DNA of 64,000 nucleotides from the NCBI GenBank assembly GCA_034008185.1, contig CM067091.1, positions 6,551,799 to 6,615,798 of the forward strand, read 5' to 3'. Positions 25,701-38,600 of this stretch are shown in pieces. The notes under the pieces are model-generated. The model made no database searches, was not told the origin of the DNA, and saw only the letters and a program-made list of their open reading frames with translations. The position numbers and the translations under genes were made by a program. This stretch comes from Gorsachius magnificus. Lineage: Eukaryota; Chordata; Aves; Pelecaniformes; Ardeidae. Each line of letters opens with the position of its first letter. Positions within the stretch are counted from its first letter, which is position 1.

Positions 25701-28700
25701 CCTCTTATCATTGAAGCAGTGATGTTCCTGGTAGTGCTGTGGGGCACCAGGAGGTCCAGGTCCTCTTCTGGGGGCTGACGAGGCGCAGGTGAAGGGGGAT
25801 GCTGTTGGTGGGAGGCTGGCCTAGGGTGTGGATCTCCTTACGGGGGAGAAGGCAAATAGGCTGCTCTGGGTATGTTTGATTACCTTTTCTTCAGATGGCT
25901 TTCTGTTCCTAAAGTCTTCTTGTCTGGAGTAGGGTGTTCTTAAACTTAAAATTGCTTAAACATAAATACATACTTAAACCCTTTCCTGATGAGATTTTTA
26001 CTCTGAAATCTCTATGTGGGATCATATCTAAGTTTTGCTGCGATTTGCTTATTTCCGTAGCGTTAAACGCCTTCTCTGCACTAGACTTGTGAAGAGCCTG
26101 CCTTTTACAGGCTGTCTGGCACTAAACTCTCATCCTCTACCAAAAAAATCCCCAAATCCTGCATTTACAAATGTGGCAGCTCAGAGCAGGAGGTGAGCAG
26201 CGTTGCTTGGGTGCTCCTGCAAGAGCAGAGCATCCTCCTCCAGTGTCCAGGGAGCTCCCAGGCACCTGCAGGCTCTGCAGAATTGCCTTGTGGAATAGCG
26301 ATGGGAGAAAATTTAATTAAAAAAAAAACCAAACAAAACCCAACCAAAAAAACCCGCTTGTGGTTTGGCTGGTGGCAGTGCTTTCTCCAAGTAACAACTT
26401 GAAGGGCAACGGAGTGGGAACCTCGCTCTTTGTGTTGGCCTTGCTGTGGGCTGGGGTGGAAACAAAATGCTACATAGCAAATATCTTCATGTAGCAAAGA
26501 TGCTTTTTCTTTTTTAAATAATATGGCCTCTTGGTTATGTTGCTTCCTTACAGATCTCTCTGCTTTTGGCTGAGAGCTTAGGGGAAACCGTTTCTGAACA
26601 TAAAACTTCAAAGGGAGGGAACCAGCCATGAGCCCATGCAACGGCTGAGCACACTTGGGTCTTGCAGCAAGATGTTTGCCTGCACCCAGTGAGTTACTGG
26701 TGCTGGCTGCTGCTTTGAAATGTTTCTTGGGAAAGGCTGGGAAGGGAAGGGCTTGTACGTGCCCATCTCTGCATCCCCAGCCCTTACAAGGGGATCTGGC
26801 TGAGCTGTGTGATGGTTCCCCGGGGATGGAGGAAAGACATGGAGACATTTGCTCATCGCCAGCAAGATCCACCTTCCCGTGCCAGGAAAGGCCCAGGACT
26901 GCGGCTTTGAAATCCAAACAAGTAAACATGTCTTGTTCCAGAAATGTTGGTATTTAAAGAGAGAAAACCACTTCCAGAGGAAATGTTTGTTTGTGGACTG
27001 TGCCTCTTGTTTACTGCGGCTGATAAGAGCTGCTCTTCAGCTGTGCCCTCTCTGCAGTTGTCAACTTCAAGAGCCTCAATTCTTTTTATTTTTTAAGTGC
27101 AACGTGCTTCCAATGTGCGTTTAGATAATGATTCTTACAAATGTATTTATTCAAAACAAACACAGTAGGAAGCAGCTACAAAGCGGACTGCTTTGGCAGC
27201 TGGTGCAAAAGGGATCTTGCTATTTTTGTGCATTTGTGGTGGGACAGTCTTGCAACGCGTCCATCCTGCTCTGTGCATGCCGGGGCATCAGGAGCTTTGC
27301 CCTGGGAGTTGGCCATGGTGAGACTGTGCTTTATCATGGGCTCAGGGTGATGTAAGTTTGGCTGAACGTAGCTTGTTGCTCCCTGCACCACCTTGTAGCA
27401 TCTCTAGGAGTTTTTGGAGAGCTATTGATAGCGTAAATTGGCTGCGTGGTGGCTGGGATGACTCTGCAGGTGGGGCCCTGTGTTGCTAACGGGGCCAGTG
27501 ACATCCACGCATGCTAACGAGGGATCACGGGAGGAACAGAAACAGCAGTAAGAGCTGCAGGAGCAAGTCACTGGGTGCTGCATCTGCAAACGGATGGCAG
27601 CCCTGTGCCCTCCTGCATGAGTGCACAGCCCCTTCAAAACCTCTCCTGAACCGAACTGCAGATGTTTCTGGTTTAGGCGAGAAGGAAATTTAGCGTCGCA
27701 GATTTTTTTTGCTTCTCCCCCGAAGCGAGCAGCAGGCGTGAAGCTACCCCCTCCTTGAGGGGGGTGGTGGGAGCCAGCGGGATGAATTACCCTTGCGTGC
27801 TCTTGCTGCCTTGGTTGGGCTATGCTAAGCTGTCCTGTCTTCTCCTGTGCAAAGCACCGGAAGAAGAGAAATGATGCAGCGTGGTTTTCTGTACATCTGC
27901 ATCTCGTCTAGCTCAGAGCCTTGACACATCTGTGTTTTGGCACTGTCTTTGCCTTGCGATGTCCCTGGTGTGTTGGGTGCCCACGCATGCCTGTCCAGGT
28001 CTGCTCGGATGCGTGTTTTCTCGGTGCAGATAGAAAGCTGCTGTTCCAGTGGCCTCCACCTCTCCGCTGGGTTTGGAGAAACTCAGAGCAGCTCACCTAG
28101 GGGAGATGGTGTGTAGGACATAAGGCTTTAAACCTGGCTTCTGCAGGAGACCAGGCTAAAATGGGCCCTGCAGCTCATCCCCAAAGCTGGCTGGTGGGGC
28201 TAAGTCCAAGTGAAGAGGTTTCAAAGAGTTCAGAGAGCCTGTCCCAAATCTGACACAGCTCTGAATCACTCTGGTGGGAGTGCAGACCCTGTGGGATCAC
28301 CATCCCTGCTTTTATAAAAGACCTCCTTGAGAAAAAAAAACCAAAACAAAACTGAAAACAAACCAAACCTTGTAAACCCAGGAAATTTGCATTGCTGGGG
28401 GGAAACAAGTTCCGTGAAGGTCTCTAATGCTGCTTTGTTTTAACCACAGCTTTAAGAATGATATTAAGCTTTTGCATTAAATGCAGGGGAAGAGTACTTT
28501 GGAAAGCTAGGAGAGCTTTTATCTTTCAAGCACTCTGGTTATTTTGGCAATTGGGATAAGTTAAAATTGTTGAATGCACTAATATGTAGGAGGGTGACAT
28601 CTTGAAATGTTTCTTAATTTTAAGTATGTATTTTGAACAAATGTTTGTATGCCAAGGCTTGGGCTGGTAGGATTGAAAGGCATATTGGATTATAATGCTG

Positions 28701-29325
28701 TTTGCTCTGTGTAAGCAATTTATTGCTGCAGATACATGTGATGCAACGCGCAAAGATTAGTTCTATCCTCTCTAAAGCATGATTATTTTGGGGCCTCTTT
28801 ATACCTTAAATAGATATTCTTCTCATGTGATTTTCATCTTCTTGTGTCAACAGCCCAGGCTAAAGTTGAAATAAACATTGCATCAGCTTAATAGCCCAGG
28901 CTCTGAAGAAATCCCCATTATGGGGATTGTTTGGAAGCATTTTCATTTTACATTTTTCCAATGTGCAATGCAAAGATCGTGTGGATGCCGAAGCCTGCTC
29001 TGTTTCACTGGACCTTTCTTGTGTAGATCAATGTAGTTGATCAGCACTGATGAGTCCCATCTGGAGCAGAGCATCGGGATGGTTCATCATGTTTAAGTAT
29101 CCCCCTTTTTAGTTCATGGTGAGGACCTGTGGCCTCTTTCAGGGGCCACTTTTAGAAGTGAGCAGCTGTTAAAATTTGTTGTGGCCATGCAATTTTTGAG
29201 ACTCAAGTAGCAGACTTCTTCCAGTTGCAGTTGCGGAGAAGGATGCTGTAACATGGCAGGCCATCACAGGCAATCTGGGGTTTTGGCAAGGCGTGGTAGG
29301 ATGTCATGTGCTTCTCCTCATACAG

Positions 29326-29380
29326 GTGGACTCAATGATCTTAAAGGTCTTTTCCAACCTAAGTGTTTCTTTGATTCTCA
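29326..29380 (+). mobile_element. CR1 LINE 3' tail, sense
   Basis: GGACTCAATGATCTTAAAGG followed by TCTTTTCCAACCT and a decayed TTGATTCT end is the sense 3' end of a CR1 element. It is short and lies about 440 bp upstream of the AUG-1 acceptor. Confidence 0.75.
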
Positions 29381-29811
29381 TCTGCTCTGCTCCCACAGCC
29401 AGTGTTACCAGAGGGGAACAGGGACTTGAACGAAGAGAGGACCTCAGGTCACCTCTGTGGAGCAAGACCTCCTGCCATCTCCTCCCCTTTCCCTAATCTT
29501 ATTTCCATATTTTAATCATTTGCTCTTGTCAGGCTGCAGACCTAGTGCCAGGGCATTTAGCAATTTGGAGTCAGCGTCATCCAAATGGTGGAAGATGCAT
29601 GGGCAAATGTCGCTAGAGATGTTTCTATCAAAGCAAACCTTAAAAAAAAAAAAGATTTGTTCTTGATGGCTTTGTAGGCTGGAGTTGGCAGGACAAGGTG
29701 TTATGACTGGGGAACGTGGTGTGTCTGTGTTTGTGGCTTGGTTTGAATAGCTTAATGCGGACTTAAATATTGGAAAGCTCTTGATTGAGACCTTTTGCAC
29801 CTCTCTTACAG

Positions 29812-29830
29812 CATCATCATGACAACAGAG
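29812..29830 (+). promoter_or_regulatory. EPB41: Possible AUG-1 acceptor switch (17 nt)
   Basis: Two acceptor AG dinucleotides flank the initiator: one before 29812, and one inside the exon where ACAACAG ends at 29828. Using the second removes exactly 17 nt, including AUG-1, and leaves translation to start at AUG-2 (32820). As I recall the mammalian gene, a 17-nt AUG-containing motif is included or skipped in the same way to choose between 135-kDa and 80-kDa 4.1R. The second AG has no separate pyrimidine tract and would have to share the upstream one. Confidence 0.55.
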
Positions 29831-30280
29831 AAGAGTCTAGCAGCGGATGCCGACAATTCAGAGCAGCAGCAAGCCAAGGAGGAGGAAGGAGCTGCTGAAA
29901 CGCAAAAGCAAGAGGCTTCCCTAGAAGAAGGGGCTCAGCAGACATCGGAGGGACTGCCTGCAGCAGGGCAGAAGCAGAAGGCCTCCAACGGCGATACGCC
30001 CACCCACGAGGAACAGAGCAAGAAGGAGCGCCGCACCTCTGAGGGCCGGGGTCTCTCCCGCCTCTTCTCATCCTTTCTCAGGAGGCCCAAGTCTCAGGTG
30101 TCTGAAGAGGACAAAGACACTGATGCTCCTAAAGAGGCAGGAGGTGACCAGAAAGACCCAGGATTAGGAGCCAGCCCCGATGAAGACATCCTGGTGAAAG
30201 CCCCAATTGCAGCTCCTGAGCCTGAGCTCAAAACCGATCCATCACTAGATCTGCATTCCTTAAGCAGTGCGGAAACACAG
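29819..30280 (+). CDS. EPB41: Protein 4.1R, AUG-1 exon (headpiece)
   Basis: This is the first coding exon of erythrocyte membrane protein 4.1; the exon starts at 29812 after CTCTTACAG. The protein begins MTTEKSLAADADN, closely matching mammalian 4.1R. Its 154 codons end SSAETQ, phase 0, at donor CAG|GTAAAA. They form most of the headpiece found only in the long 135-kDa form. It is acidic and Gln/Glu-rich, with a conserved basic/aromatic patch (GLSRLFSSFLRRPKS, about residues 82-96) and the conserved block PIAAPEPELKTDPSLDLHSL near the end. An upstream in-frame ATG at 29795 lies in the intron and is not used. In mammals the headpiece modulates FERM interactions and keeps the protein out of the nucleus. 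The identification is secure. Confidence 0.96.
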
Positions 30281-32642
30281 GTAAAAATACCCTGCTCCAC
30301 GTGGCGTGCTCCCTTCTGTTCTTGAAAACATGTCTTTTCAGCCAAAACCTTAAGAACTTCCCATCCTAAGCTTGATCAGAAAAACTCATGAGATGCTAAA
30401 AAGCCTCTTGTCAGCTCCCTATATTGCATCGCTTACTTCCCACTCTTGCATTCCCGTATCAGACTGTCCTGCAAAGTACCTGCTCCTGAAATTGTGCTCA
30501 CACTTCACAGCATAAATTGAAACACCCTGTGCTGACTCTTCACTCTGCTGAGGCATGTGAAGTCACATCAGAACTAGGGTTCAGATTCATAATTCACGAG
30601 GGAGCGGTTGCTCGTCGGGATGTCCTTGGTGTGTGCAGAATAAAGGCAGGTCAGTGGCATGAGGTCGGGGTTGCAAGAGGACATGGATTTGGGAAAGGGT
30701 TTCTTCAAGGAGTGCAAGCGTGGCATTTCAGGACTTGGGTCATCTGCTCAGTCCAGGCTGGTGCTGAGCCTGCCAAATACAAATATTTTCTGCTTATGCA
30801 TCATGTAGGCAGGGATTTCTGCACAGCACATGGGCTGAGCCCAGCTCCTAGTAGCTGTCTGATGTCTACTCTTTACAGCTGGGGTCATTTTTCATGCAAA
30901 ACATAGTGTTTTTAAAGCACGGTAGAAACTGAGGCAGACACACCCACAGGGAGACATTCACAAAGCTGCAGCTGGTTCCTGATTTGGGGGTGTTGGATGC
31001 CCTCTCTTACTCCTTGGGTAATTGCAGCTCTGCCGTGATTAGTGTGGCTGCCTGGAGTTAGAGAAAGGTGGTGCCCCTTCTCCTGAGACAGGGATTTCTT
31101 ACAGCCCAACCGACCTGCTGCCTTAAGTTTTGAATGGGTTCCAGAGAGGTGTTACAAAAACCACCTGTTACAAACCTACAAATCTGCAAACTCTTGACTT
31201 TTGGAGCAATACTTTACAAGCTAGAGCTCTGCCAACTGTAGGCAGTAATTGTAAATCCACCTCCTTAAAATGATGAAGTTGTAGAGAAGGTAGTGGTAGT
31301 AGGTAACACCTCTTCCTTTCTTTCCCCAAATTTCCAAACCTGTGAAAATCATGGGATGATCTCTGCTCGTGTTTTGTACCTCTGAGGGTTGGGATTAGCA
31401 GAATGGGGAGGAGCTGGAAATTTTCATGTAATTTCAGCCCAGAAATTGCATCTTCAAGAGGAAACGCATGATTTCTTTCTCTATTCAACTTTGATTTGCT
31501 GCTTCTGAGCACATGTGAGCGTGCACCCACAGCCTTCCTTCACCATGGGCTGTTCATTTCAGACGAAGCGTTCGTGGTTTTTTCTTTTTTTTTTTTTTAG
31601 TTCTTATTTTAGATTAACGTCAGTGGCTTTTTGAACTGTGACACTCGGCAGATATTTCTGCTGTGAAAGCATTTGCGAGGTGCTGCCTCTTTGATAAATG
31701 CTGACCGACAGGCATTACGAGCTTTGACTGATTCCCTGCTCCCGATTGTCCTGGCCCTGCTGGAACAGAAGTCAGCAGCTTGTGGACATTATTTAGTTTT
31801 TAAATACCTCCGTGCAGTTGTGCTTGGATGGGATTTCATGAGATGCAATGGGCTGAAAAGACAGGGTTTTGCCCTTCCTCTGCCGCGGCTGCATGATCCT
31901 GCTGCATCAAGCCACTTCCAGCACTTGTCAGAGCCTGCCATGAACTCATTTAACTTGCTGAAATGGCAGCAGAAAAAAAAAAGCCCAGCTTCCTTCCTCC
32001 TCCTGTCCCCAAACTGCATCTCTTTCTGCTATTCTAGTGAATTAAATTGTCTCACATAGTGCTAGAGTAGGCAAAGGGAGAGCGGTATGAAGGCTGCCTT
32101 CCCTTTTTGGTGGCAGAGAGCTGCTTGGTCAGCTTGGACGGCCGTGAACTCTCAGCACTGACCCCCCTTCTAATAGCACTGGTGCCATAGCGAGTGCTCC
32201 AGCACACTGGAGCAAAGCCCATCACCTGGTGCGGCAGCGAGAGCGTGGGGGCATGTGCAGGGAGTGCAGTGGGTGCGCTGGGTGTTTTGCCTAGGATGGG
32301 AAAAACTTACTGGTCCAAAAGGTGCTGTCATTAAGACCATGGAGGTTTGCATAATGTAATCTGCCCTGATTTCTCTAATCAACCCTTTTTTTCTTTTTAA
32401 CATCCTTTATTAAATGAAGACTTGAGAATGACTTGAAGGGCTTTAAAAATAAGTATCATTCCCTTGCTCATCCAAGGTGCTGCTCCAGGTCCCGGGTTAC
32501 ACATTTAAGCCAGATAACTAATTCTGGAGTGAGATCCCAGCCCTACAGCACACCTGTGCACATCCCTTGTTTCATGTGATGGTTTTTTTGCTTGACATGT
32601 CTAAGTTGCAGCTTGGGTGACATTGGGGTTTTGGGGTTTCAG
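30281..32642 (+). other. EPB41: EPB41 intron
   Basis: Non-coding. Contains a T-rich tract at about 31580-31599 and no recognised repeat family, RNA gene or further exon. The acceptor is GGGGTTTCAG before 32643, with a G-rich rather than pyrimidine-rich approach, suggesting a weak site. Confidence 0.7.
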
Positions 32643-32873
32643 CCTGCGCAGGAGGAGAGGAGGGACGACCAGGAGCTGGACAGCAAAGACCTCGGGGGCA
32701 AGGAAGGAGGGGAAGTAAAGGAGGAGTGTGCCAAGCCAGAGCCGAAAGAAGAGACTCCGGAGACCAAAGCAGACAAGGATTTGAAAGCTGCCCAGAAAGC
32801 ATTAAAAAGACACAGAAACATGTACTGCAAAGTTGTCTTGCTGGATGATACCATTTTTGAGTGTGCCGTGGAT
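32643..32873 (+). CDS. EPB41: Protein 4.1R exon with internal AUG-2
   Basis: Seventy-seven codons in phase 0 at both ends (donor GAT|GTAAGTA), residues 155-231. The first part is the acidic, Lys/Glu-rich end of the headpiece. The exon then gives RHRNMYCKVVLLDD, where Met214 (ATG at 32820-32822) corresponds to the downstream start used for the 80-kDa red-cell form in mammals. After it the FERM F1 lobe begins (CKVVLLDDTIFECAVD). The headpiece removed from the short form is therefore 213 residues, close to the 209 of human 4.1R. Confidence 0.95.
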
Positions 32874-34645
32874 GTAAGTACTTTTGGGGTTGGTTTGTGC
32901 TTCTCCTCTTTTCCCTCTCCCTTCTCCTCCCCTTGAAAAATCACCACACACACTTATTTAATAGGGGCCTAATCTGCTGTCAGTGAATTACATGACAGGC
33001 TTTACTGCAGAACAATCCTGCTGTAAGCTATAACACCTTATTTAGTGTGTTGTGAAACTCTCTGGGTGCCTAGAAATCTTTTTTTTTTTTTCAATTGTTC
33101 TACAATTTCCAGGGTGCCTTGCTTTGTAAAGGCTGGGGGAGGTTTTAAAAAAGAAAAAAAGTTATTTTACTTGCTGTTGATCTTCTCTCTCATTTGTATC
33201 CCAGACTAGAGTTTAGGTTTTTGTGTTAGGTTGGGATTGTCTAAATATCTTCTGCCTCTTCGAATAAAATGGGTTGGCAAGTTGATTTCTGTTCACCCAA
33301 GGTACGTTTGCCTATCAGGTTGCTGGCTAATATAACTCCTGGAGCTTGGATGTAAAGAAAAACATGCTGTGTTTAGCCTGCAGTTGAATATATTTGCAGT
33401 AAACAATTTAAAATTATTATGTTGACTTACAGCACTGCAAACCCCTTCATCTGAGAGCTTTTCTTCTGCTTTATTTTGTGCGTTCTCTCACAGGGCTGTC
33501 TTGCTGTCAGGGCAATAAAAAGCTTGCAGAAATCCCCATTTCAGTATTGAAGCACTCGTCCAGAATATTAATAATCTGGTACTTACCATTCGAGCATACT
33601 TCCATCAGCTTGTTTTTCCCCACTCCTGCTGGCTAAATGGGCCAGGAGAGGGTATCTGGGCACAGGGCTCCTTGGGAAAGCAGTTACCTTGGGTGATCCT
33701 GGGCAAGTAGGTCAGCACCGTTTGTGTAACGGCGTTGCTGCTGTTGTTGCCTGGCATCAGCTTGGAGCATCACCACCTCAATCTCCTTCCCCACTTGCAG
33801 CCAGCCTTTTTTCCAGGGATTTTGTATGCAGCCCCCAAAAAGAAACTGTTCCCCGAAATGCTGGTGGCAGCATCTCCCCCAGCATCAGCTTGCTGTGGCT
33901 TTGTACATGAGTTTGCTGCAGCAATGCCTTCAAACGCCAGCAGGCTGCATGATGGATGCTGCTGGTGGGAGAGCTGGCCATGGTGTGGTTGGTCCTGGCT
34001 TGAGCAGGATGTTAGAAGTCTCTTTCTGTAGGTCCAGGCAGTGGTGATGGGCACTGTAGAGAGGATTAGGAGGGGCTGCTCTGTCAGTGAGACCCTCTTG
34101 ACTTGACGTGTACCCTTGGCTTTAACACCAATATAATCCTACTCAAGCATTTTCAGAATTTATTAAGACTTAATTGGGAAGGAATTGCAAAGGTGTAGGC
34201 AAAGACCAGCACAAATGCATTTATCCAAGAAGAATAAGTGCTTTCAGGCATCCTTTCCGATTGACAGCCATGGCAAGTTTTTAATCCCTATATGTCTTTT
34301 AAGTGCCAATTCCTTGAGAAATACCCAGGCTAACACATGCGCTGTGTTACCTATAGAGTCGCATTGTATGCTCTAAGGACCTCACAGCTTAAGGACTGGA
34401 ATAAAACAAGGCTATGGTCTCGGATCAGTTGCCATGCAAATAGGACTAAAAGGAGAGATGCGGGCACAAGCGATGCATTAGTAAAGCTTATTTTGTGTCA
34501 CTGGAACTGCACTTTCTTTTTAGCAAAACCTCCAATAGAATGAGCTGCTTCTGGTTACCATAGTTTTGTGCCTCAGGGATGTTTTCCTTCATGCTTTTGG
34601 ACTAAAAGGGTATCTGTTCCTAGGACCGGTTCACTTCTGCAGGGT

Positions 34646-34669
34646 TTGGGGGGGGGGGCGGGGGGGGGG
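34646..34669 (+). repeat. G-rich run
   Basis: Two long G runs are separated by a single C (about nine G on each side), with flanking G. It has G-quadruplex potential and its length is uncertain. It lies about 120 bp upstream of the CR1 fragment. Confidence 0.6.
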
Positions 34670-34784
34670 AAGAGATAGGAACACTCAAAGTGTGTTTCTG
34701 GAGGCAAGCAGCATTTGGTGCTTAAGGCAAAACTGGAGAAGCTGGGTTTCGTCAGCAGATCGGGTTGATGAAAAGGCCATGGAA

Positions 34785-35062
34785 AATCATAGAATCATAG
34801 AATGTTTTGGGTTGGGAGGGACCTTTAGAGGCCATCTAGTCCAACCCCCCTGCAGGGAGCAGGGACACCGCTAACCAGATCAGGTTGCTCAGAGCCCCAT
34901 CCAACCTGGCCTTGAATGTTCCCAGGGATGGGGCCTCCACCACCTCTCTGGGCAACCCATGCCAGTGTTTCACCACCCTCATTGTAAAGAATTTCTTCCT
35001 TATATACAGTCTAAACCTACCCTGTTTTAGTTTAAAACCATTACCCCTTGTCCTGTCACAAT
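34785..35062 (-). mobile_element. CR1 LINE 3' fragment with remnant of ORF2
   Basis: Starts with antisense CR1 terminal repeats (ATCATAGAATCATAGAATG), then GGTTGGGAGGGACC and CCATCTAGTCCAACCCCC. On the minus strand it encodes the decayed end of the CR1 reverse transcriptase ORF ([20 protein letters not shown], then [20 protein letters not shown]). The fragment is 5'-truncated at about 35062, where similarity fades. It belongs to a different, longer CR1 copy than those at 12374 and 19669. Confidence 0.9.
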
Positions 35063-35565
35063 GATGGTGTTTGGTTCTCAGATGCTGTTCCTTTTGTGAC
35101 CCTACTGAGCCAGGTTGCCCCCAAAATGGGGGACGGTAGCAGTGGCTTGTAGCAGCAGTTTCATACCCTGCGTTGATCATCTTTTGATCGGCCTGGAGCT
35201 GGGAGATACCAGTGCAGTAGATGTACTTTAGGAGGGAAAATCCATACAAATCCTTGGGTGTTTATTGAGTTGTGTTGAGAAGCTCAGTTTTGGGGGGCCT
35301 TCAGACACAGAGCTGGTGGTAGCAGAGAGACCCATGGCAGTTTCCATCACTTCTCCAGTTTGAATTTTATGCCTGATGCTCTTTCCTATAAAGGATGCTT
35401 GCTCAGAAACAGCCAGGAGATTGGATTTTGAACTACTCAGGACTTTTTTCCCATTCTTGATAGTGTACAGTGTGGTTTGATTATGTTCTCTTTCCCTCCT
35501 CTCCTGTGAACAAAGGCAGGCAAAAAACCAGCCCATCCTACAGAATTCCTTTTGTCTATTTGCAG

Positions 35566-35670
35566 AAACATGCCAAGGGGCAGGATCTACTTAAAAAAGT
35601 CTGTGACCACCTCAATCTCCTGGAAGAAGACTACTTTGGTTTGGCCATATGGGACACGCCGACCTCCAGG
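35566..35670 (+). CDS. EPB41: Protein 4.1R exon 5 (FERM F1 lobe)
   Basis: Thirty-five codons (105 nt, phase 0/0), residues 232-266, between TTTGCAG and AGG|GTAAGC. It encodes KHAKGQDLLKKVCDH through LEEDYFGLAIWD. LEEDY is the FERM motif reported to contact the cytoplasmic tail of band 3 in human 4.1R. The 105-nt size equals human exon 5, which can be skipped as a unit; phase 0 at both ends allows this here. The end (TPTSR) differs slightly from human. Confidence 0.95.
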
Positions 35671-38600
35671 GTAAGCAGCTGCTGTTGGCTGGTGTTCTGC
35701 ACCTGGGTGGGCTCAGCTCTTTCAAAGGATCTTTCTTTAAGCTCTTTTTAAAACTCCTTTTGATGTCCTCCCCCAAAAAGGACTGAGAGGGTCATGACAG
35801 AGGCAGAAATTAGGAATAAATGACTACAGGAGTATGGATTTTGGTAAAACTATGTGAACTTGTATCTTCACTTGGAGAAAATTCATTATATTAGCTTACT
35901 GCCAAATGATGCCATTACTTTGTAAAGCTATAGCTCAAGAAGTTAGGGGATGATAAGGCTTTTCTCACTGTAGAAAAGCAGCAGGTTTTTTTATTGTGAT
36001 TTTTAAGAACAGGTTAACTACTTTCAGGCTATAGAAGATGAGCCTGAATGTCGACACACTGCAGGGGAGCTTCACAGTCCTGGGGCCTGTGTTCACCAAA
36101 GGCATAAGGCTGAGCAGTCAGCAGGAGTAAAAGCTGGCTGCACTGGTGCCATTTTTTGTACGGTTTGGTTGGAGCCGTCTGGAGCAGTTTGGAGTTGAGG
36201 CTTTGCCCTGCGAAAAAACATGGGTGACTCTTCATACCAAAACTCTTACTCATATGGTTTCAGCTTAAGGTCTCTGTTTGGTTAGACTCAAGCAATGTCT
36301 TTATCTTTTAAACCCTTGGTTACGCTTTAACTTAAGCAATTACTCAAGCTCTGTATCATGAAGCTAGCCAGAAGTGTACTAAATTGAAATCAAGGGCTCA
36401 CTTCTGTCTTCTTTAGATGGTTATGTTGGTCCATTTTCTGACTATTCCCGTACTTCTGCACTTATGGGACAGGTTATTATGGCTGACAGACATTTGCTGT
36501 TAAATACTAATGACTGCAAGTGTGGATTTTTAATACATGGGCAAAATGACACCCTGTTGCTATTTGAGGCAGGCAGAGTTCTGTCCTGGGTTTGTTTTAC
36601 ACCTCTCTGTGTCTTCGCTATTTTCTTATATGTGAAATTTGCTTCCATGTACACAGCCTGGATTTTTTTACTCTAGGAGTTTGTGGTGCTTGCAGAGGGA
36701 AGGATAGGTGTACTTTTAGATCCAATTAAGAGCAAAAATAGTTTAGCTGGAGCAACTCAACGTTGCACACTTGCACGGTGGGTAGCTCAATGCTGCACGC
36801 CCCCCCCCCAATCCCCGGGACTCGCTCTTCTCGTGTCCAGGCGTGCTGGCGTCGATCCTTCCTAAAGCAAAAGCATGCACCTCCTTCCCCCCCAGCCGAC
36901 AAGGGCTAAGGGGCTGTGCAGCTTCTGAGCTGTAGGGACTGAAAACAGAGAGTTTTGTCAGATTTGTGTCTGAGAGCTGAGGAAGGTAAAGCTGCTGTGC
37001 ATGAGTTTAGCTCCAGTGCAGAGTAAGCTGCTCGGTGGAAGTCTGGTTTGCTCTGATGGAGGAAAACACCTTTTTTGGGTTTTTCAGGGAATCTTTCCAG
37101 TTACATTTCATTGAACTTTGAAATCTTAAGCTCCCATCTCTCTCTTGCTGTAACTTCAAACAAGACCCGGTACTGAGTTACTGATTCACAGGTAGAAATG
37201 ATCTTAAAAGGAAACCAACAGATGAGCTTCTGCACCTCACCCGCAGCTGTGCGGAGCATGCGGAGATGCACGTGTGTATTCCTGGACAGGGAAGGCTTGT
37301 ATGTGGGATTTTCCACCTTGGTGTTTAGGGAATAAACGTTCCTGGGGACAGGCATTTTTCCACATGGGAATAGCAGAGGGTGACAGTGGGAATAGGAGAC
37401 TGTGGCAGTGGGTAGAGCAGTTGGTCAGCACAGAAGGAGCTTGGTGCTCATGCTGCTCTGAAAGGGAGGATTGTTTCCCACTGATTCATGACACAGTGTG
37501 GATAAAAGTGCCGTTAATTGCTGTACCCGTCATTGTCTGCTGGATCAGGCAGGGCAAGTGCCGGGGATGCATGACTGCACCCTGGGCTCTGCTGCCCGAA
37601 ACCCAGCCGTTATCACTGTAGTAACGAGCAGTCGTGGCACCAGCGTGGATGTAGAGATGCTCTGCTTAAAACAGTGGCCCTAAAAAGACAGCAAGTGGCA
37701 TAGCTACCTTTCAAATGGATTTCGTATCCCCGTTTTATAGGTTAGAGGGACAAGCATATAAAAAGATAAGATTAAATGTAAGTATCGCAGTCTCCCTGCC
37801 ATGAAGTTACGTGTCCTTCTGCTCAAGACAGATTATCTTGGGGGATTCAATGAGTTAATTCCTTCACCTCGGGAGACCTGGTCATCCAAATCCTGCTCAG
37901 GGCTGGTGAAAATGAAGAAGGTTGTTTAATGTAGCCTCTTTGGGAGGGCTGTTAGCACTGCACCATCGCCTTCAGTGGGTCAGACCCTGACCTCTGCAAA
38001 GGCACAGGCAGTCTTGACGTGCCGAGAGTTGCTCAGACTGTGCTGGCAAAAGCAGGAATTGTTTTTTGAGGCTTATGTTGCACCACCATCCCACAAAACC
38101 CCAAATTACAGAGGGGGGGGAAAAAAAGGATATATTTCTAAATTTGTAGGTGAGATAATTACTAGAAACTTGAGTCATACTTAAAAGAGATGAAGTTTAT
38201 GTCACGCTCCTGTAAAATATTCCAGCCTTCCCCAGCGATTGGATGTTTTCACTCATATTTCAGTGATTAGGTTGTTAAAAACCATAGCTAATAATAGAAA
38301 ATCTTGGCAATCTTTGTTCTGAATAGGGTAGGTATGGAGACAGGGTGCCTAAAATGAATGCAGACATCCTATTTGCCTATTTTTGAAGATGCTGGAGAAA
38401 AAAAACCATGTTGCACAGTTGCCCCTCACAGCTGGATGTGGCTGTGACCGTACCTGCTGCTATGTGCTTGCAGCCCAAATATGCTGCTTTTTTTTAATCC
38501 CTACTGTTCCTCGTGCCTCCCATATGAGTACCTTGTAGGTGAAGGGGTGGAAATGCACCCACCGAGACCACAGACTGGAGTAAAAGTTGTGAAGAATGCA

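Larger units (their letters stand above)
4212..29811 (+). other. EPB41: EPB41 intron 1 (25.6 kb)
   Basis: The intron runs from the first donor to the acceptor before AUG-1. It contains the GT-rich repeat, T-rich and homopolymer tracts (25 T at 13159-13183, 23 C at 13367-13389, interrupted A at 20718-20749), a TTG tract near 11391-11410, a pyrimidine-rich minisatellite near 10539-10668, three CR1 fragments and an inverted repeat at 7103-7156. Mammalian EPB41 has alternative first exons, and a nested splicing event in this large intron controls AUG-1 use. Equivalent exons could be here, but non-coding first exons cannot be recognised by eye. Confidence 0.7.
32874..35565 (+). other. EPB41: EPB41 intron with CR1 insertion
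   Basis: Non-coding. Contains homopolymer T, a G-rich run (34646-34669) and the CR1 fragment at 34785. Nothing else was recognised. Confidence 0.7.

Noticed and set aside
26165..26929. 254-codon minus-strand frame in intron 1
   Set aside because: Composition is intron-like, with a phenylalanine/lysine-rich patch from homopolymers and no family resemblance; no neighbouring exons.
29795..29818. Upstream in-frame ATG giving MHLSYSII before MTTEK
   Set aside because: It lies in the pyrimidine tract and acceptor of the intron, so it is not in the mature mRNA. The conserved protein starts at 29819.
34836..35249. 137-codon minus-strand frame
   Set aside because: Its conserved part is the decayed C-terminus of CR1 reverse transcriptase, so it belongs to the LINE fragment, not to a host gene.
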